Positions 16,698 through 25,325 of a stretch of 64,000 nucleotides of DNA are shown here, piece after piece (the stretch's first letter is position 1; each line of letters opens with the position of its first letter). A program made the position numbers and the translations under genes. The stretch covers positions 1 through 64,000 of the forward strand of contig CBDAVB010000039.1 in the NCBI GenBank assembly GCA_965200795.1. The letters are read 5' to 3'. The stretch is from Parashewanella sp965200795 (GTDB lineage: Bacteria > Pseudomonadota > Gammaproteobacteria > Enterobacterales > Shewanellaceae). The notes under the pieces were generated by a model, which was not told where the DNA came from, did no database searches, and saw only the letters and a program-made list of their open reading frames with translations.

Positions 16698-19157
16698 CTA
16701 AGGCCGTCGCACGGAGTTTGTTACGCTTGCCTCAAGCTCATCGAATGACGCCGATAACTTGTTTATTGTTTCCAGTATTTCAGTTGACTTATGTCCGCCC
16801 GCTTCTATTTCCGCGGAAGTTAGTCCCTGTTTTTTCTCTGATTTTTTATTTATGTGTTGTTCGGCGAGCGCGGCTTTTCTCATCAGGCAAAGTTGTTTAA
16901 TCTCTCGCGGAAGTGAGTGAACCTTTGAAAGCGGCGTTAATAACTCTCTGATCCCGAAGAAAGTGAGGGAAAAATTATCAATCAGTATCTTCGCGCCAGA
17001 TTTTGCCAGCACCCGTTTAAAGTCATTAATCGCCCGCTGCAGCTTGTCGTATACCTCACTTAAATCACCGCATAATCCGGGTATTTTTTTAACTGTATTG
17101 ATGAACTTATCTTTAAGTTTATATGTCCCGGCAAATCCGTCTCTCGCGAATGCCCATTTGTATTGCTGAATGACGCAGATATGTTCAAATATTTCATAGA
17201 GTAGTATTCGGATATGAGACCAGATAGCCTCAACTTTAGCTAATTTAATTATGCCGATACATTTATCATCAAGTGTTTCGCGGTTATGATTTTCAGCGGT
17301 AATCAAATCATCAAGCCCTGTGAGTAAGGTTTCTAACGCCTCTAACGCCTCCGGCTTTTGGCTGTTTTGGATAAATAAAGCTGAAATTCGGATTTGCAGT
17401 GTCTCGAAATGATCAGTTTCAATATGAGCGGCCGGTTTTACCGTATCTTCGGGCTTACTGATGCCTGACGGTAAGCCGTCTCTCTCAGAAGAAGACGCGG
17501 ACGCGGATTCGGATAGCTTATCACATGAGATTTTGAATTGAGCTTTTTGCGGAGGCTCAGACTTAGTCTTCTCCAATTTCGCGGATTCTAATAGCCATGC
17601 GACAAGTCCTCGTTTTTCCTTTAGTAAATCAGTGTTCATCTTGTCTATTTTTTCAAATAATTCAATGACCTCACTTGGTTTGAAGCTACATTTAGCTTTA
17701 GCTTTAGATTTAAATTCAGATTCAGGTTCAAATTCAGATTCAGGTTCAGATTCAGATTCAGATTCAGGTTCAGATTCAGGTTCAGATTCAGGTTCAGATT
17801 CAGGTTCAGATTCAGATTCAGATTCAGATACAGATACAGATACAGATTCTTCACCCTTAGACTCAGAGTTAATCTTAATCAATTTAAGCAACGGATAATG
17901 GATACAGGTGTAAAGCCGGGTAATCATATCACTGACAAATAAAACTTTTTTGTCTTTCAGTGATTCAACGTGTCTGTTTAGCCAGCATAAAACAATTCTA
18001 TGACTTTTGCCGTAACCTTTTTCAGCAGTCAGCAGCTGTTGTAACCATTGGTGGTTAAGAATAAAAAAAACAATGTCATCGAAATCATAAGTAAAACAAA
18101 CACAAATAAGATTTACATAAAGCGGAATAAGATGCTTTGTAACTCTTTCGTCACACATGTATAAAACATGAAACTCTTCTGTAATCTGTTTTACATAACT
18201 AACAGCAAATTTATCACGATGAACCTTCATAATACTGTTACGGTATTTATCGGAAAGTAAGGCTTTACTTATTATAAGAGAGTGATATTTCAATTTTATA
18301 AAATAGTATGCGTGCTGTTGTGAAGCGGTATCTACTTTTTTAGAACCTGTTGTTTTTTTTTCAGGATTTTTTTTAATTTCATCCAGGGTAAAGTCTAGCG
18401 CCCTAAGACGCTCAACAATGACTTTATCAAGGACAAGTATCCGTTTGTATATTTTATGTCGCTTAATTTTATCTTTTGGAAGATATTGTTCTTCAAATGC
18501 GTTTAATTCCCTTAAACAACGAAAATCTTCTTGAACGGTAAACATGATTGCTGCGGTATTATTGTATAAGAAGGCAAATATTTCTACTAGACCGAGTTCT
18601 CTGTAGGTATCCGATAAATGTTCCGGGTTTTCAAAGCGGGTTATGTCCGCGAAAAAATTATACACGTTCAATAATGAATTTAAATCTTCACAAGATTCTT
18701 GTGTACTGCGAGGGTTAGCGGCGATGATAATAATTTTTTCATAAAAATTAAAATTTACCGTACGGATAGAGTCAAACAGTTTCATTGCCGTTAACGCGTT
18801 ATCTGCCTTTTCTTTGATTTCTTTGGTTGGTAGCCGCTTTGATTTCTTAAGGTTCTTGGCTTTAATTTTTTTCCTGAGTTTTACTCTGAGAATTTCGTTA
18901 TTTTTGACATCTTTTTTTTCTGATGCCGGTGATGCTCCCGGCTCTTCAGTGTTTTTATCTGAGTAGTCAGTATGAAATTGCCGGTGTCCGGCCGCGTGCT
19001 CTTCAGATTTATCTCCCTGACTTACCGTGAACTGATTTAATTTAGTGTCTTGCGCAACAACTTCAACCAGGCTGGTTTGAGCTTGCTCAATGTCGTGCTG
19101 CTGCGTCGACTCTGCCGGAAAATGGCCGGAGTCACCATTAGATGATGCGATTGCCAT
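16698..19157 (-). CDS. Tandem paralogue 5 of 6, with Ser-Glu-Pro repeat tract
   Basis: An 819-residue member starting MAIASSNGDSGHFPAES, preceded by GAGGC. Residues about 435-490 are a low-complexity tract of SE and SEPE units (SESESEPESEPESEP and so on), encoded by a 6/12-bp tandem repeat at about 17690-17850. It lies in the linker just before the conserved FEKIDKMNTDL segment. Most of the protein is near-identical to paralogue 6. The strongly acidic tract contrasts with the Lys-rich N-terminal region (VKLRKKIKAKNLKKSKRL). Function unknown; no membrane segment. Confidence 0.9.
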   Translation of the reverse strand: MAIASSNGDSGHFPAESTQQHDIEQAQTSLVEVVAQDTKLNQFTVSQGDKSEEHAAGHRQFHTDYSDKNTEEPGASPASEKKDVKNNEILRVKLRKKIKAKNLKKSKRLPTKEIKEKADNALTAMKLFDSIRTVNFNFYEKIIIIAANPRSTQESCEDLNSLLNVYNFFADITRFENPEHLSDTYRELGLVEIFAFLYNNTAAIMFTVQEDFRCLRELNAFEEQYLPKDKIKRHKIYKRILVLDKVIVERLRALDFTLDEIKKNPEKKTTGSKKVDTASQQHAYYFIKLKYHSLIISKALLSDKYRNSIMKVHRDKFAVSYVKQITEEFHVLYMCDERVTKHLIPLYVNLICVCFTYDFDDIVFFILNHQWLQQLLTAEKGYGKSHRIVLCWLNRHVESLKDKKVLFVSDMITRLYTCIHYPLLKLIKINSESKGEESVSVSVSESESESEPESEPESEPESEPESESESEPESEFEPESEFKSKAKAKCSFKPSEVIELFEKIDKMNTDLLKEKRGLVAWLLESAKLEKTKSEPPQKAQFKISCDKLSESASASSSERDGLPSGISKPEDTVKPAAHIETDHFETLQIRISALFIQNSQKPEALEALETLLTGLDDLITAENHNRETLDDKCIGIIKLAKVEAIWSHIRILLYEIFEHICVIQQYKWAFARDGFAGTYKLKDKFINTVKKIPGLCGDLSEVYDKLQRAINDFKRVLAKSGAKILIDNFSLTFFGIRELLTPLSKVHSLPREIKQLCLMRKAALAEQHINKKSEKKQGLTSAEIEAGGHKSTEILETINKLSASFDELEASVTNSVRRP
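17690..17850 (-). repeat. 6/12-bp coding repeat (Ser-Glu-Pro tract)
   Basis: On the plus strand this reads as alternating TTCAGATTCAGG-like units. Units differ mainly at the third triplet, which switches Ser-Glu to Pro-Glu. Paralogue 6 has a shorter, differently ordered version at about 20445-20565. The unit is a multiple of three, so length changes keep the frame. Confidence 0.85.
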
Positions 19158-19456
19158 AAAGAAGCCTCATTAATAAAAATCTTGCTGAGCCCAAAACTCA
19201 TCTGACCGCTTTAACCCGCTGTAACTCATTTAAATTTATTTAAAAAATGTACAACTTCAATTCACCTCAAGAGTGAAACGCTTTACGCTCACAAGCTTGC
19301 TGAAATCGCCTGAGAACCTATTCAGCTGAGTACCGTGTTTTTTTGTTATGCCCGCGCGGGCGGGTATCCGGCGACTTTTGTCAGTAAAACACAAACGACG
19401 CCGGACTTCGCCGCCGCCGGTGAGGTAAAACCGCACCCCGCTCGCGCCGGGTCATT
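19158..19456. repeat. Intergenic region with shortened shared block and REP-like element
   Basis: Carries the shared upstream block in shortened form (to about 19330), with the motif here as AAAACTCATCTGACCG, joined directly to a REP-like element at 19345-19456. The segment present in the two previous spacers between block and REP (about 130 bp) is missing, so a deletion is likely. No gene is seen. Confidence 0.75.
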
Positions 19457-21865
19457 CTAAGGCCGTCGCGCGGAGTTTGTTACGCTTGCCTCAAGCTCAT
19501 CGAATGACGCCGATAACTTGTTTATTGTTTCCAGCATTTCAGTTGACTTATGTCCGCCCGCTTCTATTTCAGCGGAAGTTAGTCCCTGTTTTTGCTCTGA
19601 TTTTTTACTTATGTATTTTTCGGCGAGCGCGGCTTTTCTCATCAGGCAAAGTTGTTTAATCTCTCGCGGAAGTGAGTGAACCTTTGAAAGCGGCGTTAAT
19701 AACTCTCTGATCCCGCAGAAAGTGATGGAAAAATTATCAATCAGTATCTTCGCGCCAGATTTTGCCAGCACCCGTTTAAAGTCATTAATCGCCCGCTGCA
19801 GCTTGTCGTACACCTCACTTAAATCACCGCATAATCCGGGTATTTTTTTAACTGTATTGATGAACTTATCTTTAAGTTTATACGTCCCGGCAAATCCGTC
19901 TCTCGCGAATGCCCATTTGTATTGCTGAATGACGCAGATATGTTCAAATATTTCATAGAGTTGTTTTCCGATTTGGGCCCAGATAGCCTCAACTTTAGCT
20001 AATTTAATTATGCCGATACACTTATCATCAAGTGTTTCGCGGTTATGATTTTCAGCGGTAATCAAATCATCAAGCCCTGTGAGTAAGGTTTCTAACGCCG
20101 ACGGCTTTTGGCTGTTTTGGATAAATAAAGCTGAAATTCGGATCTGCAGTGTCTCGAAATGATCAGTTTCAATATGAGCGGCCGGTTTTACCGTATCTTC
20201 GGGCTTACTGATGCCTGACGGTAAGCCGTCTCTCTCAGAAGAAGACGCGGATTCGGATAGCTTACCACATGAGATTTTGAATTGAGCTTTTTGCGGAGGC
20301 TCAGACTTAGTCTTCTCCAATTTCGCGGATTCCAATAGCCATGCGACAAGTCCTCGTTTTTCCTTTTGTAAATCAGTGTTCATCTTGTCTATTTTTTCAA
20401 ATAATTCAATGGCCTCACTTGGTTTGAAGCTACATTTAGCTTTAGATTTAAATTCAGATTCAAATTCAGATTCAGGTTCAGATTCAGATGAAGATTCAGA
20501 TACAGATACAGATTCAGATACAGATTCAGATTCAGATACAGATTCAGATACAGATTCTTCACCCTTAGACTCAGAGTTAGTCTTAATCAATTTAAGCAAC
20601 GGATAATGGATACAGGTATAAAGCCGGGTAATCATATCACTGACAGATAACACTTTTTTGTCTTTCAGTGATTCAACGTGTCTGTTTAGCCAGCATAAAA
20701 CAATTCTATGACTTTTGCCGTAACCTTTTTCAGTAGTCAGCAGCTGTTGTAACCATTGGTGGTTAAGAATAAAAAAAACAATGTCATCGAAACCATAAGT
20801 AAAACAAACGCACATAAGATTTACATAAAGCGGAATAAGATGCTTTGTAACGCTTTCGTCACACATGTATAAAACATGAAACTCTTCTGTAATCTGTTTT
20901 ACATAACTAACAGCAAATTTATCACGATGAACCTTCATAATACTGTTACGGTATTTATCGGAAAGTAAGGCTTTACTTATTATAAAAAAGTGATAGTTCA
21001 ATTTTATAAAATAGTATGCGTACTGTTGTAAAGCGGTTTCTTCTTTTTTAGAACCTGTTGTTTCTTTTTTAGGATTTTTTTTAATTTCATCCAGGGTAAA
21101 GTCTAGCGCCCTAAGACGCTGAGCAATGACTTTATCAAGGACAAGTATCCGTTTGTATATTTTATGTCGCTTAATTTTATCTTTTGGAAGATAGTGTTCT
21201 TCAAATGCGTTTAACTCCCTTAAACAACGAGAATTTTTTTGAACGGTAGCCATGATTGCTGCGGTATTTGAGTATAAGAAATGCAATATATGTTTCAGAC
21301 CGAGTTTTTCGTAGGTATCCGATAAATGTTCCGGGTTTTCAAAGCGGGTTATATCAGCGAAAAAATTGTATACGCTCAATAATGAATTTAAATCTTCACA
21401 AGATTCTTGTGTACTGCGAGGGTTAGCGGCGATGATAATAATTTTTTCATACAAATTAAAATTTACCGTATGGATAGAATCAAACATTTCCATTGCCGTT
21501 AACGCGTTATCTGCCTTTTCTTTGATTTCTTCGATTGTTAGCCGCTTTGATTTCTTAAGGTTCTTGGCTTTAATTTTTTTCCTGAGTTTTACTCTGAGAA
21601 TTCCGTTATTTTTGACATCTTTTTGTTCTGATGCCGGTGATGCTCCCGGCTCTTCAGTGTTTTTATCTGAGTAGTTAATATGAAATTGCCGGTGTCCGGC
21701 CGCGTGCTCTTCAGATTTATCTCCCTGACTTACCGTGAACTGATTTAATTTAGTGTCTTGCGCAACAACTTCAACCAGGCTGGTTTGAGCTTGCTCAATG
21801 TCGTGCTGCTGCGTCGACTCTGCCGGAAAATGGCCGGAGTCACCATTAGATGATGCGATTGCCAT
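19457..21865 (-). CDS. Tandem paralogue 6 of 6, with Ser-Glu tract
   Basis: An 802-residue member, very close to paralogue 5 along its whole length, so these two are the latest duplication pair. The acidic tract (residues about 433-473) is rich in ESVSES units and is shorter than in paralogue 5. The LRELNAFEEHYLPKDK and VKQITEEFHVLYMCDE segments show only scattered substitutions. The start follows GAGGC. A run of ten C (ten G on the coding strand) lies 72-81 bases upstream of the start codon. Function unknown. Confidence 0.9.
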   Translation of the reverse strand: MAIASSNGDSGHFPAESTQQHDIEQAQTSLVEVVAQDTKLNQFTVSQGDKSEEHAAGHRQFHINYSDKNTEEPGASPASEQKDVKNNGILRVKLRKKIKAKNLKKSKRLTIEEIKEKADNALTAMEMFDSIHTVNFNLYEKIIIIAANPRSTQESCEDLNSLLSVYNFFADITRFENPEHLSDTYEKLGLKHILHFLYSNTAAIMATVQKNSRCLRELNAFEEHYLPKDKIKRHKIYKRILVLDKVIAQRLRALDFTLDEIKKNPKKETTGSKKEETALQQYAYYFIKLNYHFFIISKALLSDKYRNSIMKVHRDKFAVSYVKQITEEFHVLYMCDESVTKHLIPLYVNLMCVCFTYGFDDIVFFILNHQWLQQLLTTEKGYGKSHRIVLCWLNRHVESLKDKKVLSVSDMITRLYTCIHYPLLKLIKTNSESKGEESVSESVSESESVSESVSVSESSSESEPESEFESEFKSKAKCSFKPSEAIELFEKIDKMNTDLQKEKRGLVAWLLESAKLEKTKSEPPQKAQFKISCGKLSESASSSERDGLPSGISKPEDTVKPAAHIETDHFETLQIRISALFIQNSQKPSALETLLTGLDDLITAENHNRETLDDKCIGIIKLAKVEAIWAQIGKQLYEIFEHICVIQQYKWAFARDGFAGTYKLKDKFINTVKKIPGLCGDLSEVYDKLQRAINDFKRVLAKSGAKILIDNFSITFCGIRELLTPLSKVHSLPREIKQLCLMRKAALAEKYISKKSEQKQGLTSAEIEAGGHKSTEMLETINKLSASFDELEASVTNSARRP

Positions 21866-21936
21866 AAAGAAGCCTCATTAATAAAAATCTTGCTGAGCTC
21901 AAAACTCAGCTGACCGCTTTAAATTGCTTTAATTCA

Positions 21937-21946
21937 CCCCCCCCCC
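21937..21946. repeat. Homopolymeric C10/G10 tract upstream of paralogue 6
   Basis: Ten consecutive C on the plus strand, G10 on the coding strand of paralogue 6, 72-81 bases before its ATG and about 20 bases beyond the shared upstream motif. Such tracts are prone to slipped-strand change. None of the other five paralogues has one. Confidence 0.9.
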
Positions 21947-22112
21947 TTGAGACGAACTGACTTTGTGCCGTACTTATTGTCATACCCTCGCAGGTCGGTA
22001 TCCGGTGATTTTTGTCAGTAAAATCACAAAGGCACCAGACTCCGACCTTCGCAGGAGTGACGATACGGTAAACCAAAACCACACCCCGCCGCCTACCGTA
22101 CGGCGTGTTATT

Positions 22113-22138
22113 CTAAGGCCGTTATACAGGATTTGTTA
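22113..22138 (-). pseudogene. Relic of a seventh paralogue 3' end
   Basis: Reads in the minus direction as the last seven or eight codons and TAG stop of the family (compare the ends of paralogues 5 and 6, RRP stop), preceded by a REP-like element in the usual position. Similarity is lost beyond 22138. Confidence 0.55.
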
Positions 22139-22318
22139 AGTACCTGACTATAAGTTTTTCGATATTTTTGGCGTTCAAATTAAGTGCTCTGCAAGGTGAT
22201 CTTGCTCAGTAATACCGGCAGTCTTTCAAGCAAGAGTACAAGGGTGACGCCGAAGAGTGATTAAGATGGGTGTCAGAAAAGTGAAAAAACTTATAGATCA
22301 ATAGCACTAACTTAAGAG

Positions 22319-22620
22319 TTACTTCTGGTACATCTTAAGCCTACGCGCTTGTTTTCTTGAGTGTTGTAACCTAGGTTTGGTTTTGGTCGTCTTTTCTTTG
22401 CCCTAGGCTCTTTTCTCCCGGAACGATTACCAACCAGGTGTTCGCCGACGATATCAGCAATGACATCTGATAATGTATCAATCATCCCCTCTGTGGCTTG
22501 TAAAAGTAATATCTGAAAATACTGTAACGCCAGGGCGGGATTACGCTTTGCTGAAATTTTCACCAAATAGAATCTCAGCTCTAAATTTTGCATCCCAACT
22601 CGCTCTTGGCATCTTTCCGG
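22319..22620 (-). pseudogene. IS4-like transposase, C-terminal fragment
   Basis: Encodes the end of an IS4-superfamily transposase: a helical stretch (NPALALQYFQILLLQ) then GNRSGRKEPRAKKRRPKP, a typical basic tail. A one-base change near 22375 shifts the frame; in the natural frame the end reads PRLQHSRKQARRLKMYQK. The same last 70 bases recur at 31729-31790. The rest of the gene is missing. Confidence 0.7.
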
Positions 22621-23316
22621 CAACGCTATCTTTGCAAGAATGACTTTTTACCGAGTTGAGTATCTTCCGCCTGATTGTCGCTGAATTTCTGGCTCCATCG
22701 TCAGCATAAATCTTACCGTCATCCTCTTTAAAAGTGACATCGAGTACCCGGTGCTGACTATTCCCGATTGACCAGTGTCTTCTGAGCCACCTCTTTTACA
22801 TCACTTGTTAATGAAGTGATATAGTAAGACGTTTCCCGGCTGACTTTATCTTTCATCTCCCTTGTGCGAGTCACTTCGATAACGGCGCGGCTGTCCTGAA
22901 AATCAGCGGTTTTATCAAACCAGTCTGCTATCGGTAACAGGCGATAATGCCTTTCATTTATCCGCCCGTGCTCACCATCTAACTCCATAAAATGATTCGT
23001 GCTCTTTGCTGCCTTTTTCCCGCATAGCGTCTGAAAAATTAATAAAACAAGAAATTAAACTCTCGGCTTTGATGCCTCTTATGATCCTTCCTGTTGAGTG
23101 TCTTGCGGGGATTCCGTTACTAAACGAGCGATACTGCCTTAACCAGTCCAATTGAGCTTCACCGAAAATATTTATTGCTTTCCGGCCCCTTGCGCCACAG
23201 AGTACCGCCGCAATGGTAAGAAAAATAATATCTGCTAACTCATGTTCTTTATTAGCATCAGAACGCTGCTCTTCTACTTGTTCAATCTCTTCCGTAAAGT
23301 CCGTAATCATGCTCAA
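22555..23316 (-). pseudogene. ISAs1-family transposase, broken
   Basis: Three pieces in different frames. The N-terminus (from 23316) has ELADIIFLTIAAVLCGARG, FGEAQLDWLRQY and NGIPARHSTGRI. A middle part (22988-22758) has GEHGRINERHYR and SRETSYYITSL. The C-terminus (about 22790-22560) has the DVTFKEDDGKI and ATIRRKILN equivalents. All fit the ISAs1 family. The catalytic centre between the first two pieces is deleted, so the element is dead. It lies directly downstream of the integrase relic and may have caused its loss. Confidence 0.8.
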
Positions 23317-23375
23317 ATCAGTATTAATTTAATGATCTGATCATCGACTTTTAAGAAAGTTCAAAATAATTTAAA

Positions 23376-23450
23376 TTATTTTTTCAAGACAAAAAGCGCG
23401 ATCCCGCCCTGTACTCTTACCGACTCCAAGATAGGACTTTTATTAGGCAT
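23376..23450 (-). pseudogene. intI: Relic of the integron integrase start
   Basis: From an ATG at 23450 the minus strand reads MPNKSPILESVR, which matches the usual opening of chromosomal IntI proteins (M..SPFL.S+R). It then diverges and stops after 24 residues. A LexA-type box lies 22 bases upstream, as at many intI genes, and an attI-like site and cassettes lie beyond it in the opposite direction, the normal integron layout. The rest of the gene appears deleted up to the ISAs1 remnant. Only 12 residues support the match, so confidence rests mostly on context. Confidence 0.55.
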
Positions 23451-23471
23451 AGCGTAATTCCGTTTGCATAT

Positions 23472-23487
23472 CTGTCTTTTTATACAG
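23472..23487. promoter_or_regulatory. LexA (SOS) box
   Basis: CTGTCTTTTTATACAG fits the gammaproteobacterial consensus CTG-N10-CAG with an AT-rich centre. It lies 22 bases upstream of the integrase relic, where LexA controls many integron integrases. Confidence 0.65.
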
Positions 23488-23727
23488 TATGATCACCTTA
23501 ATTTAGAAATCAAGCGTGTTTTTGCAATTGCTCATTCTCATTTCCGCATAGTCTGAATATATAACTAATTGATTTATAAGAGCTTAACTATTTTAAGTGT
23601 TGAGATATTGAGAATACTGAACAGGATAAATGCGAATTCTCGTTTTGCCTATCCCTAAAAAGTGGAATAGGATAACTTTTTTAATAAAAACATGAGATTG
23701 CGTTGAGAGCTTTAACAAGTAAAGCTT

Positions 23728-23765
23728 GGAAAAATGCGAATGCGTAGTATTAAAATGTTAGGCTT
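23728..23765 (+). other. attI-like recombination site
   Basis: Ends in GTTAGGC (23757-23763), the core found at attI1 and other primary integron sites. The preceding 30 bases (GAATGCG, then TATTAAAAT) match a second site at 28406-28443 at about 30 of 38 positions. It sits between the LexA box/integrase relic and the first cassette, as attI should. It does not fold like an attC. The 23489-23727 interval has no gene and contains a partial second copy of the AAATGCGAA core near 23630. Confidence 0.5.
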
Positions 23766-23838
23766 CAACCCACATCAGGGAAATCTGAAAATACAAATAT
23801 CTGAAGTAAATTTGAGTGTGTGATCAATCATAAGAAGG

Positions 23839-24040
23839 ATGAATAACATGGAAGAAATTGTTGTAAATGCTTTAATCCAAGCTCTTTTCTTTTTGCTTCC
23901 TGCTTGGAGAATCTATAAAAAGGCAGGTCTTCAGCCCACGTTGAGTTTAACCGTGGTTATTCAAAATCTTCGGGGTAATTATATGTTCAATAATATTGCT
24001 TGCTTCCAAATGGAATGTGCAAACTGCGGAGGAAAAGTAA
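23839..24040 (+). pseudogene. Small membrane protein, frameshifted, first cassette
   Basis: The frame opens MNNMEEIVVNALIQALFFLLPAWRIYKKAGL and resembles the next gene (RPIAKKAGFSGWWG). After about residue 46 the reading frame is lost at a GGGG run. In the +1 frame the end reads VIICSIILLASKWNVQ, matching the hydrophobic end plus KW of its neighbour, and stops at 24038-24040. As written it would make a 70-residue protein with an unrelated Cys-containing tail ending at 24051. One base too many in the G run explains this. Confidence 0.6.
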
Positions 24041-24041
24041 A

Positions 24042-24236
24042 ATGGGCTTAGGTGGCATAAGTATCTGGCAATTAATGATTTTATTTTCACTTTTCATAAT
24101 TCCAGTGTTTGTATTCAGACCAATTGCTAAAAAGGCTGGTTTTTCTGGTTGGTGGGGCATTCTAATGATTATTCCATTTGTAAATCTCATATTATTGTGG
24201 TTTTTTGCTTTCAAAAAATGGCCAGTAGAAGCCTAA
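24042..24236 (+). CDS. Small two-helix membrane protein, cassette gene
   Basis: A 64-residue protein with GGAGG eight bases before the ATG. Two hydrophobic segments (IWQLMILFSLFIIPVFVF and GWWGILMIIPFVNLILLWFF) flank the basic turn RPIAKKAGF, and it ends FKKWPVEA. Its ATG is two bases after the restored stop of the preceding frameshifted gene, of which it is a paralogue. The stop lies inside the R'' box of the attC, normal for cassette genes. Function unknown. Confidence 0.75.
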   Translation: MGLGGISIWQLMILFSLFIIPVFVFRPIAKKAGFSGWWGILMIIPFVNLILLWFFAFKKWPVEA

Positions 24237-24285
24237 CAAAAAAATCCAGGTGACGCCTACGGCGCACCTGATTTAGGCGTTACAC
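24231..24285 (+). other. attC site of first cassette
   Basis: R'' box GCCTAAC (24231-24237), an inverted CAGGTG/CACCTG stem (24247-24252, 24265-24270) around the loop ACGCCTACGGCG, and R' box GTTACAC (24279-24285). Total 55 bases with the standard order and spacing. Recombination would cut after the G of GTT. Confidence 0.85.
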
Positions 24286-24332
24286 GTCTAAATCAAATTC
24301 ACAGTAAACATTAAGAAAATGGAATAACATTA

Positions 24333-25325
24333 ATGGCAAAATCTCCAGCAGTTAAACCTAAAGCCCTTTATTACAGAAGAGCTGAATGGAAAGAGAAAAA
24401 AGAAGATAAGACATTGGAAGCAATGTTGAAGGAAGCACATGAAAGTTATTCTACTGTTGGTAGCAGAACATTTCCCGGAACTAACGGCACTGAAATGAGA
24501 GGTGCAGATCACAATCCTGATGATAAAAAAGGGATTTTTTTACAGATTGCCTCTTATACCCCTGAACAACCAACTTCAACCATTGAAAAAGCTACAAATA
24601 AGAAAAGGTCTGCTGTAGAGGCGCAAGAAGCTCCTGAAGGCAAAAATTATCTTGATGGTGAGGTTTTTGCGCTTGTAAAAGATAACCATGTAATTTTATG
24701 CCCATCAGGTGCAAGAGAAGGGTTAGCTCAAAATTATTTTTTAAAAATATTAAATCAGGCTGGTTTTGATCATGTTGCAGCAAGTTTGAATTTAGATAAA
24801 ATTGCCAAAACAAGCAAAATCAACATGATTCAAAAAGAAGGAGTTAAAGAAGTTGTTTTAGATTCTTCTTTATATGAAGCTAGCTTATTACATTCAAAGA
24901 AAAATAATGAAAAAGTTAGTGGCATAAAAGCTCAAGTCGCTGCACAACTAAAAAGAATATTTGCAAAAGACCCAGAGTTAAAAGACATCGAAGATAAAGA
25001 AAACGTCAACATAAAAATATCTCTTACTTTTGATGGAAAGGAAGCGAGAACAAAAGATAACAGCAAAGACCCTAGTTTTGGTGTAGCAGGAAGGGCAAGA
25101 TTAAAAAAAACATCTGAGCATATATTATCAGAACTAGAAAATGATCATGAGGAAGGTTTTAAAATTATTACTGGTGCAAATAACACCATAACCTCAGATG
25201 AGATTAGAGTTGCTGATACAAAAAGAATAAAAACTTCAGGAAAATCCCTCAACAAAAGTGACGCATGGGATAAGATATTCAACTATTATTCAGAACTGAA
25301 TAAGTCTGGTGTGTTAAAACAATGA
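24333..25325 (+). CDS. Soluble protein of a two-gene cassette, possibly RexA-like
   Basis: A 330-residue Lys-rich soluble protein without a signal peptide. It begins MAKSPAVKPKALYYRRAEW, has GIFLQIASYTPEQPTSTIE, then DGEVFALVKDNHVILCPSG and a long C-terminal part with NVNIKISLTFDGKEA and FKIITGANNTITSDEIRV. The stop overlaps the start of the next gene (ATGA), so translation is coupled. That next gene encodes a four-helix membrane protein. The pairing of a soluble sensor-like protein with a small four-helix membrane protein resembles lambda RexAB and other abortive-infection pairs, but I see no residue-level match that proves it. It lies between two attC sites and is AT-rich, so it is an integron cassette gene. 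Confidence 0.85.
   Translation: MAKSPAVKPKALYYRRAEWKEKKEDKTLEAMLKEAHESYSTVGSRTFPGTNGTEMRGADHNPDDKKGIFLQIASYTPEQPTSTIEKATNKKRSAVEAQEAPEGKNYLDGEVFALVKDNHVILCPSGAREGLAQNYFLKILNQAGFDHVAASLNLDKIAKTSKINMIQKEGVKEVVLDSSLYEASLLHSKKNNEKVSGIKAQVAAQLKRIFAKDPELKDIEDKENVNIKISLTFDGKEARTKDNSKDPSFGVAGRARLKKTSEHILSELENDHEEGFKIITGANNTITSDEIRVADTKRIKTSGKSLNKSDAWDKIFNYYSELNKSGVLKQ

Larger units (their letters stand above)
21866..22318. repeat. Upstream region of paralogue 6: homopolymer tract, REP-like element, paralogue relic
   Basis: Contains the shared AAAACTCAGCTGACCG motif (about 21901-21916), a C10 run (21937-21946), and a diverged REP-like element (21979-22112). The REP-like element runs into 22113-22138, which matches the last codons of the paralogue family (TAG stop, then RRP-like codons). 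From 22140 to 22295 I see nothing recognisable. GTCAGAAAAGTGAAAAAACT at about 22272 recurs near 36930. Confidence 0.7.

Noticed and set aside
17690..17850. Periodic repeat considered as a CRISPR array
   Set aside because: Units are 6-12 bp with no unique spacers and lie inside a coding frame. The same applies to the 27-bp repeats at 7220-7325 and the 72-bp repeats at 55554-55697. No CRISPR array is present.
17632..17898. Plus-strand frame of alternating Ser-Asp/Gly-Ser residues, and a minus-strand frame of Leu-Asn repeats at 17645-17854
   Set aside because: Both are other-frame readings of the Ser-Glu-Pro repeat inside paralogue 5; simple repeats stay open in every frame.
23710..23763. attC reading of the site before the first cassette (GCTTTAAC to GTTAGGC, 54 bases)
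   Set aside because: Length fits, but the inner L boxes do not pair. The position next to the integrase relic and the match to the second core favour attI.
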